From the NCBI RefSeq assembly GCF_020164475.1, contig NZ_JAIQWX010000020.1:1-62267 (forward strand): DNA of 62,267 nt, written 5' to 3'. This DNA comes from Pseudomonas sp. REP124. Its GTDB lineage: Bacteria > Pseudomonadota > Gammaproteobacteria > Pseudomonadales > Pseudomonadaceae. The position numbers and the translations under genes were made by a program. Of this stretch, positions 1 to 7,500 are shown one piece after another; position 1 is the stretch's first letter, and every line of letters starts with the position of its first letter. The notes under the pieces were generated by a model. The model had not been told where the DNA came from. It ran no database searches and worked only from the letters and a program-made list of their open reading frames with translations.

Positions 1-13
1 CCGCCTCGCAGCC

Positions 14-43
14 CAACGGGGGCAAGCCCCCTCGCCACAGGTA
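14..43. repeat. REP-like palindrome
   Basis: GGGGGCAAGCCCCC followed by TCGCCACAGG is the core of a common Pseudomonas repetitive extragenic palindrome. It lies beyond the 3' end of the first minus-strand gene. Only one unit is visible because the window starts here. Confidence 0.6.
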
Positions 44-86
44 TGGGTTCGGCATTCAGATCCACATCAACACGCCATCAAACGAT

Positions 87-118
87 ACGCCCCACCTCCG
101 CTAGCGAAGGCGGGGCGT
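87..118 (-). terminator. Hairpin terminator after the Ig-like protein gene
   Basis: ACGCCCC and GGGGCGT arms enclose a nearly self-complementary CCTCCGCTAGCGAAGG core just past the stop at 124. On the minus strand the hairpin is followed by a modest T-containing tract. It probably ends the two-gene minus-strand operon. Confidence 0.6.
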
Positions 119-123
119 TTGCG

Positions 124-2427
124 TTACTGAACCACCAACGGCGCCGTCCTCACGGTCCCAAGCGATGACCGGATGGTAACCGTCGGGTTGTTCGCGCTCG
201 GCACGATGGTCGTGGTCGTCGCCGACAGTCTCCAGCGACCGGTGACCGGAACGGTCGCGGTGCCCAGTGTGACCAGTCCACTGGCGGTGGAGACCTGAAC
301 GGTGATGGTGTTGCCGACCACCGCCGAGGTTGTCCCGGAGAGGTCCCAGGTGAAGCGGTTGTTGGAGCGTGCCCGTGCTTCGGCGGTGGTCACCACCAGG
401 TTTTCCTGGTTGACCTGAGGGGTGACTTGCACGGTGACGGTGGCCGGTGCCGAGAGCGCGCCTAGCGAATCGCGGACCTGGTAGGTGAAGGTGGTGGTGA
501 AGGCACTGGTGAAGTTCTGCGGTGCGGTGTAGGTCACCACGGTGCCGTCGGTGCTGACACTACCCTGGCCAGCCGCCGGCTGGGACAGGATGATCACGCT
601 CAGGGGCGCGTTGCCTTCGGGGTCGGCGTCGTTGAGCAACACGTTGAGCGTCAGCGTTCCGCCCTGGGTGGCCGCGGTGTCGTTGTTGGCGACAGGTGGC
701 AGGTTGGGGCTGACGTTGACGGTGACCGTTGCCGGATCCGACGCGAGGCCTTTGTTGTCCAGTGCGATGTAGCTGAAGGTCGCCTGCAGCGCAACGTTGG
801 TTGCCGGTGGCGTGTAGGTCAGGCTGGTGGTGCCGTTGAGCGCCACCGTACCCTGGCCGGCCGCCGGTGGTACGAAGCTGCCGATGGTCAGCGGCGTGTT
901 GTTGTCCGGATCGCTGTCGTTGGCCAGCACGTTAATGGTGATCGGTACGCCCGAGCTGGTGCTGGCGGTATCCGCCACGGCCAGCGGTTTCTCGTTGTCG
1001 CCGGGGACATCGACGATGCCGGCGACAGTCACCGGTTCGCTGTCCGAACCGCCGGCAGCCGATTTCACCGTAACGCTTTCCGGTGGCTGGGCCACATCAT
1101 TGACCACCAGGGTTCCGCTGACCGGCAGAGGGCCGTAGCCCTGGGCGACCAGGCCTGGGTTGACGACCTTGTCGCTGGAAGTGGCGGTGATGGTCAGGCG
1201 GTGGTTGGCCGGGTCGTATCGAGCGGTGCTGACTTTCACCACATCGACTGGCGTGCGCGATACCGAGGTGGGTTTGTTCGCGCCACCCAGTTCGCTGGCG
1301 GTCAGCACCACCACCGATGGCGGGGCGCCCGCTGTCGCAAAGTGGGTGTGGAAGTAGCCGTTGTTGTCGGTGAGCAGATTCGCGCCAGGCAGGCACGGGC
1401 CCGGTGGCGTTCCGGTGAGGGTGAGGGTAGTGCGGTAGCACACCGTCGAGGCGGCCGGCGTCACGGCCTGGGTAGTGCTGTTGGTACGGAACGAGTCGGC
1501 AAATACTTCGACCAGCGAGCCGTTGCTGTCGCGCTGGTAGGTGACGCGCTCTACTTCCACTGGTGTCTGGGTGCGGTCGTCGTAGATCTTGCCCGAGATC
1601 GAGAACAGGTTGGTGCGCAGAGTGCCGGCGGGACCGGAGATCTCGATGTAGTTCTGCGGATTGCCCTGGTCATCGAGGACCGGACTGCCGCGCACCTGCT
1701 CGGCGATGTTCGGGTCGCCGACGAATTTCTCCTGCAGGCCGGTTTCGGGGTTGGTCTCGGTGAAGTAACGGGCGATTTCGTTGCCGGCTTCGTTGGTCAG
1801 GCTATTGGGGGCCGACGCGCTGTACAGGTACGGCCCGATGGCACCCTGCAAAGCCCCTGAATAGTTGAGCGTGGCGATGCCGATGTCACTGGTGTCGTTG
1901 ATGGCCCGCCGTCCGGGCGTGGCAACGACATACACCTTGGTCCCGTACGGATGGCGCACGGTGTACATGCCCGCGGAAGGCACTGCGGCGCGGATCCGGA
2001 TACGGGCGAAGTTGTGCTGCTCGCCATCGATGATCTCGCCTTCACCGGCCACCGCTTCCAGCGCGGCGACGTACTGCTCGATGCCGAAGGTTCGGTCGCC
2101 GACGCTGGCGTCTGCAGTGAACCAGAAGCTTTCGCCTGGCCAGTTGTTGGGGAAGACGATGGGCTCTGCGGGATTGAAGCCGCCTTCGGCGGGAATGGTG
2201 CACATATAGCCCGGGGCGTCAGGGGTACCCGGCGCGCGGGAGCTGGTGGTCTTGGAGAGGCAGAGCTCCAGCTTCACGTTGTTGAAGTCCTGGTACCACA
2301 TCGGGAACCGGCCGGTGGAAAGGGTGTACGGACCCGGGTCGAAACTCTGCAGCGCTGCGTGGGCACTGCCTGCCACGGCAATGGACAGGCTCAGTGTGTT
2401 GAAGATGAAACGTGGCCACTTGTTCAT
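124..2427 (-). CDS. Secreted protein with cadherin-like repeats
   Basis: About 767 aa. The start at 2427 is chosen because AGGAGG lies just before it; an upstream in-frame ATG (2466) has no such site and overlaps the neighbour. A Sec signal peptide ends near SAHA|AL. Residues about 25-310 are clearly homologous to the adjacent 463-aa protein (shared WYQD, LELCLSK, YMC, FARIRIR, HPYG and TETNPETG blocks). Two cadherin/Ig-like repeats follow, at roughly residues 480-580 and 580-675 (NVLANDSDPDNN and NVLLNDADPEGN motifs, as in tandem-95/VCBS-type domains), then a further beta-rich domain. No catalytic motif is seen. It is 35 bp downstream of its paralogue and divergent from the multicopper oxidase, so an extracellular partner or matrix/adhesion role is inferred. 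The family is unknown to me. Confidence 0.85.
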   Translation of the reverse strand: MNKWPRFIFNTLSLSIAVAGSAHAALQSFDPGPYTLSTGRFPMWYQDFNNVKLELCLSKTTSSRAPGTPDAPGYMCTIPAEGGFNPAEPIVFPNNWPGESFWFTADASVGDRTFGIEQYVAALEAVAGEGEIIDGEQHNFARIRIRAAVPSAGMYTVRHPYGTKVYVVATPGRRAINDTSDIGIATLNYSGALQGAIGPYLYSASAPNSLTNEAGNEIARYFTETNPETGLQEKFVGDPNIAEQVRGSPVLDDQGNPQNYIEISGPAGTLRTNLFSISGKIYDDRTQTPVEVERVTYQRDSNGSLVEVFADSFRTNSTTQAVTPAASTVCYRTTLTLTGTPPGPCLPGANLLTDNNGYFHTHFATAGAPPSVVVLTASELGGANKPTSVSRTPVDVVKVSTARYDPANHRLTITATSSDKVVNPGLVAQGYGPLPVSGTLVVNDVAQPPESVTVKSAAGGSDSEPVTVAGIVDVPGDNEKPLAVADTASTSSGVPITINVLANDSDPDNNTPLTIGSFVPPAAGQGTVALNGTTSLTYTPPATNVALQATFSYIALDNKGLASDPATVTVNVSPNLPPVANNDTAATQGGTLTLNVLLNDADPEGNAPLSVIILSQPAAGQGSVSTDGTVVTYTAPQNFTSAFTTTFTYQVRDSLGALSAPATVTVQVTPQVNQENLVVTTAEARARSNNRFTWDLSGTTSAVVGNTITVQVSTASGLVTLGTATVPVTGRWRLSATTTTIVPSANNPTVTIRSSLGTVRTAPLVVQ

Positions 2428-2462
2428 GTTACCTCCTGGCTCTTGATCCGAATTCGGATGGG

Positions 2463-3854
2463 TCACTGGACGATGACCACTTCTTCTGTATCGCTGCCGC
2501 CGTTGGCCGACGTCACCCGGATGGTCGCTGGCGGCACGGTGCCGGCGTTGGGCGACAGGGACTTGTCGGCACCGCCCGACAGCTCACCGATCAGCGCTCC
2601 GCTCTTGCCCGCGTAGGCGGTCAGATTGGGCGGCGTGATGCGGTCGCTGGTCGAGGCCTCGATGGTCAGTCGACCGGTGCTGCGGCTGTATTCGGCGCGG
2701 CTGATGGTGACCAGATCGGTCAGTTGCACGGCGACAGTGGTTGGGGCAAGGAGGGTAGGGATCGCCAGGTGGTTGTCGGCGGTCACTTGCAGCGTCGACG
2801 GTACTGACGGGTTGACGGTCGACTGGCCGTACCAGCTGCCGGTCGAGTTGGCTTCGGTCATGGTCACGGTCGCGCCCGAACTGTCCAGGAAGTTGACCGT
2901 CCCGGGCGGCGGCGGAGCCATGGTGAACACATCCTGATGCGCGACCACGTCACCGCCGGAGTTGCCCCGCGAGTAGCTGGCGCGCTTGACCATGGCCGGG
3001 GCCGGCAGATCCACGGTGCTGAGCTTGCCGGACACGGAGAAGGTGTCGCTGCGGGTATCGATGCCGTTGGGACCCTGGATACGCAGGTAGTTGGTGTTGA
3101 ACGGGCTGCCGGTCACCAGCTCCTCCAGATTCGGGTCGCCGATGTATTTCTCCTGCTGGCCGGTCTCCGGATTGGTCTCGGTGTAAGGGCCATTGACGCT
3201 GCGCAGGAACGGGCCGATGTCGCCCTTCAGCGCGCCGGTATAGTCCCCTGATGGACCGATGCCGATATCGCGGGTCATGTTGATCGCCCGGGTGCCGCCG
3301 GTGTCGGCGAACTCTTCGGGCGTGACGTTGAACACTTCCACGCCATAGGGGTGAGTGACCGTGTAGACGCCGGCGACGGGCACATCCACACGAATGCGGA
3401 TACGGGCGAAGCTCAGTTGGTGACCGTCCGCGACCTCGCCGTTGAATGCCGCTTCGATGGCTGCAACGTAGTCCAGGTCGATGCCACTGGCGGCGTCGGT
3501 GATGGCGCCGTCTGCGGCGTACCAGAAGGTCTCATCGGGATAGTTGGTCGGGAAGACGACGGGTTGGGTGTCATCGAACTCGCCGGGTGCCGGGTTGAGG
3601 ACGCACATGTAGGCCGGCGCCCCGGGGGTGGGTGCTGTGCGAGAGCTGACTGCTTTGCTCAGGCACAGGTCCAGGGCTCGGCCATGGGTGTCCTGATACC
3701 AGGCGGCGTATCCGGTCTTGTTACCGCTATCGAGGGGGTAGGGGCGTTCTCCAGGGACGCCCGGGTCCACGGCGTAAAGTGCCGCCTGCGCCGTCCCGCC
3801 ACCGAGTGACGCCAGCAGGATCGAACTTGCCAGTAGGGTCAATCTGTTGTGCAT
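2463..3854 (-). CDS. Secreted protein, paralogue of the downstream Ig-like protein
   Basis: 463 aa with a clear signal peptide (GGGTAQA|ALYAVDPG). AGAGGA lies 9 nt before the ATG at 3854. It shares the whole N-terminal module of the next gene (WYQD, LDLCLSKAVSSR, AYMC, FARIRIR, VTHPYGVEVFNV, ETNPETGQQEKYIGDPN) but stops after one C-terminal beta domain and lacks the cadherin-like repeats. Two conserved cysteines in the N-terminal module could form a disulfide in the periplasm or outside. It is first in a two-gene operon read from a sigma-54 promoter about 70 bp upstream. The paralogous pair suggests duplication followed by domain gain. Molecular function unknown. Confidence 0.85.
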   Translation of the reverse strand: MHNRLTLLASSILLASLGGGTAQAALYAVDPGVPGERPYPLDSGNKTGYAAWYQDTHGRALDLCLSKAVSSRTAPTPGAPAYMCVLNPAPGEFDDTQPVVFPTNYPDETFWYAADGAITDAASGIDLDYVAAIEAAFNGEVADGHQLSFARIRIRVDVPVAGVYTVTHPYGVEVFNVTPEEFADTGGTRAINMTRDIGIGPSGDYTGALKGDIGPFLRSVNGPYTETNPETGQQEKYIGDPNLEELVTGSPFNTNYLRIQGPNGIDTRSDTFSVSGKLSTVDLPAPAMVKRASYSRGNSGGDVVAHQDVFTMAPPPPGTVNFLDSSGATVTMTEANSTGSWYGQSTVNPSVPSTLQVTADNHLAIPTLLAPTTVAVQLTDLVTISRAEYSRSTGRLTIEASTSDRITPPNLTAYAGKSGALIGELSGGADKSLSPNAGTVPPATIRVTSANGGSDTEEVVIVQ

Positions 3855-3922
3855 GATTCAGTCCTCTTGAAGTGACGCAGGCTGGGGGTGCAGCTCGGTC
3901 GAAGGGTTCTGAATCGACATCA

Positions 3923-3938
3923 GCAACGTTCGTGCCTG
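3923..3938 (-). promoter_or_regulatory. Sigma-54 promoter for the two Ig-like genes
   Basis: On the minus strand the sequence reads AGGCACG-AACG-TTGC, followed by T. It has the invariant GG and GC with exactly 10 nt between and differs from the TGGCACG-N4-TTGC consensus at one base. A start near 3911 would give a leader of about 57 nt. Confidence 0.8.
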
Positions 3939-4523
3939 TTTAATCCTCTGGAAGTTGTCTTGAAAATGTCATGAATGGATTAACCAAGTCGAAATTAGTT
4001 GGTCAGGCGTCGGCTTGGGTAATGGAATCGGCGGTGTCAGGGTGCTGGGCTGTGCTCCGGGAATAATGAAGAGATCTGGTTTTTCATAAGACGATTTCGA
4101 TCCTGTGTTCCCGTTTTATTGGGCGGAAACGGTGCCTAGATAGAAGTGTGACAAAGTATGTCGAGGGGTGCGGAATTCATTTAATTTCAAGATCTGGGGG
4201 AACTTCGTGTTTGTCGAACTAGAGGCTGGTGGGGGAAATCACCCACTGGTGGGGAACTCGAATTGAACTGTAGGTCACATCTTTATAGGGTCCAAGTTGT
4301 TTCACTATTGATACTGTCATTTGCGGTCGACAACTAAATCCCCGAATTTTTCTTATCGAGAGCGTCTCCGTGACAGTTAATCGCGCGTGCGGGAGTCATG
4401 CAGGTTTCTCATACACACTTTGAAATAGGTTTGGGGGAAGTGGGGAACTAAGCAAGAGAGGTGGTATTTCCCCGATTATGGGCAGTTAGTTCTCAACTAG
4501 TTGAATTCAAACTTGATTTGCAT
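3939..4523. promoter_or_regulatory. Divergent control region with repeated motifs
   Basis: About 585 bp with no credible gene, lying between two sigma-54 promoters that face outwards. It is AT-richer than the flanking genes. GGGGAACT occurs at 4197-4204, 4251-4258 and 4442-4449; the last two are extended to GTGGGGAACT. There is also an inverted repeat ACCAA-N11-TTGGT near 3980-4002 and overlapping palindromes CAACTAGTTG and TTGAATTCAA at 4494-4510. Any of these could be enhancer or IHF sites; which ones are used cannot be told from sequence alone. Confidence 0.5.
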
Positions 4524-4539
4524 CTGGCGCGATATTTGC
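4524..4539 (+). promoter_or_regulatory. Sigma-54 promoter for the multicopper oxidase
   Basis: CTGGCGCG-ATAT-TTGC matches the YTGGCACG-N4-TTGC consensus with one change (A to G) and the correct GG-N10-GC spacing. The start would lie near 4551, giving a leader of about 36 nt before the ATG at 4587. Confidence 0.82.
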
Positions 4540-4586
4540 GGTGCACAAGCCCAACCATGTTTGTGCTGACTTGGAGGCCTATCCAA

Positions 4587-7500
4587 ATGACCCGCGCGCA
4601 ACTGCACTCTCACATCGAACTAGATGGCATCCGTCGCTGGTTAAAGAGACCGCAAGGCTTGGCCTTGCTCGCCGGCGTATGGCTCGCCGGTGGCGAATTG
4701 GCCGAGGCTGCGGTGCAGTGCCAGCGAACCCTGGTCGCCAATGTCGTGGCCATGGACCAGCCGTTGATGTTCAACCGGCTCGGCGCACACAACCCCAACG
4801 GCATGATGTTCGCCCTGCGCGCGGATGTGGTCGACACCAACGGGGTGTTGATCACCCAGGGCGGCAGCGCCACACCCGGTCAAGTCACCTTGCGCCCGGA
4901 CAAACGTCCGCGCCCATTGGTGCTGCGGGTGGCGGCCGGGGATTGTCTGACGGTCAACCTGCAAAACCTGCTGGCGTTCCAGGCCAACCCCAATGGCCAG
5001 GGCGGTGACCACGAGAACGGTGCCAACGGCGAGTTGCACGTCGACGCTCAAGTCGCCGACCGCCATGTGGGATTCCAGGTCAACGGCCTGCAGGCGTTTG
5101 GCTCGATCAACGATATTTCCGCCAACAGCGGGCGTAACGACAACACCCTGCTGGCGCCCGGTCAAAGCCGCAGCTACACCCTCTACGCCGAACGCGAAGG
5201 CACTTTCGTGGCGACCAGTTATGGCGCCACGTTCGGCAGCGAGGGTTCTTCCGGCAACGTCGGCAACGGCCTGTTCGGCCAGGTCGTGGTGTTGCCCAAA
5301 GGCGGGCGGGCCTATCACAACACGGTCACCGAAGAAGACATGCGCCTGGCAACGCGCGGGCGCACACCGGCCGGTCAGCCGATCATCGACTACCAGGCGC
5401 GCTACCCGATGCTTGAACCCTGGATCGCCGAAGGCAAGGCCGGCAAACCGATCCTGAGCATGGTCGACGGCAGCGAGATCATTGCCAGCAATGCCGACGC
5501 GGTGATCATGGGTCCCAATGCCGACGGCAGTTTCCCGCCCAGCACCTATCCCCTTGAAAGCCAGGGCAAGCGCAACCCCAGCCTGCCCAATCGCCTGGAA
5601 CCGTTCCGCGATTTCGCCGCGGTGTTCCACGACCAGTCCGCGGTCATCCAGGCGTTTCCAGGATTCTGGGGCGATCTGGCGTTCGGTCAGATGCTCGATC
5701 CGACCCGCGACGCCTTCATGGTCAACTACGGTTCCGGTGGCATGGGCGCCGAGGTGATCGCCAACCGGGTCGGTGTCGGCCCCATGCACGATTGCCTGTC
5801 CTGCGCCTACGAGGAATTCTTCCTCAGCGCCCACACCACCGGCGACATCGCGATGCAGGTGGACGTGCCGGCCAACATCGGCCTCGAACAACTGGCGCCC
5901 GGCCAGGTGCCGCCGGCCGACAGTGTCGGCATCAAGGCCAGCATGGCGCTGTATCCAGCCGAGCCGTCCAACGTCGCCCACAGCTACCTGGGCGATGCGG
6001 TGAAGTTTCGCAATATCAGCGTGGGTTACGAGCAGCACGTTTTCCATCTGCACGGTCACCAATGGCTGTTCAACCCCAACGATGACAACTCCGATTACAT
6101 GGATGCCCAAGGCGTCGGCCCGGGCTCGGGTTACACCTACGAGATCGCCAACGGTGGTTCCGGCAACCGCAATCGGGTGGTCGGCGACGCGATCTATCAC
6201 TGCCATTTCTATCCGCATTTCGCCCAGGGCATGTGGGCCATGTGGCGCATCCATGATGTGTTCGAGGAAGGCACGCGCCTGGCGGTCAGCCAGGAGGGCG
6301 ACAACGAGTTTCACGCCCAGCCGTTTGCCTTGCGCAGTGGCTTGCCGGCCGCCGGCGCCCGGGCTTTGCCCGATGGCGAGATCGTCGCCGGCACGCCCAT
6401 CCCGGCGATCGTGCCCCTGCCGGGCAAAGCCTTGCCGCCGATGCCGGGCAAGGTGGTAGTGATTCCGAAATTGAGCGGCGAGACACTGACCGCCGAGCAC
6501 GAGCCCGGTGATGACAGCGAAGCACCGCCTGCACCTAAAGTCGTCGGCTCCCTGGCCCTGGTCGATCGCAGTGAAGCCAACCGCAATGCCGATGGCAGCC
6601 TGAAAAATCCCGGCTACCCGTTCTGGATCGGCGGCATCGAAAGCACCGTCGGCCAACGGCCGCCAACGCCACCGCTGGACATGCTCGATGCGCAAACGGC
6701 CACGGCACTCAAAGGCAGCGGCAAGGAACTTTGGTCGGCGCTGGACCCGGCGCAGGCCGGTGGTTGGGATGGCGGCCTGCCGCGTCACGGCCTGGATGGC
6801 TGGGCGGCTGGCGGCGAGGCGCAGGTGACCACCACGTTGGTGGACATGAGCAAGGGTCTTGAGCGCGCCAAACCGGTGTATTTCCCGGAGGAGGGCACCG
6901 AGGTCGAACAGTCGGGCATGGCCTTCCACGCCAAGCCCTCACATGCCAGCTTCGCCGTGTTGCCCAATGGTCAATTGCAACCGCGCGACTTCCTCACCAA
7001 CGGCGCCCCACCGGTGGCCGGCGCGCCGTTTTTCGAACCCTGCATGGACGACCGGCAGAAGCGCCTGACCCGCGCCGCCGGAGCCGGCTATTTCAACAGC
7101 GGTGAGCGTCTGGACGCTCAGTCGTTCACCGGCGCTTCGTTGTTCACGGCCGATCACCCGCGCGTCTACAAGGGCGCCAATATCCAGTTCGACGCCGTGT
7201 TCAACAAGATCGGCTACCACTTCCCGCAAACCCGAATCCTCACCCTGTGGGAGGATGCGTGGCCGGTGATCAACAAGCAGCGCCCACCTGAACCGCTGGT
7301 GATGCGCATGAACACCTTCGACTGCACCATGTACCAGCACACCAACCTCGTGCCTTCCGTCTATGAACTCGACGACTACCAGGTGCGCACGCCAACCGAC
7401 GTCATCGGCCAGCACATTCACCTGCCGAAGTGGGACCTGACGTCCGCCGACGGCTCGGCCAACGGCTGGAACTACGAGGATGGCGTGCTTTCGCCGTCCA

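Noticed and set aside
4641..6929. 762-codon open frame antisense to the multicopper oxidase
   Set aside because: Arises from GC-rich third positions of the real gene; no domain, odd His/Arg/Gly-rich composition, no ribosome site.
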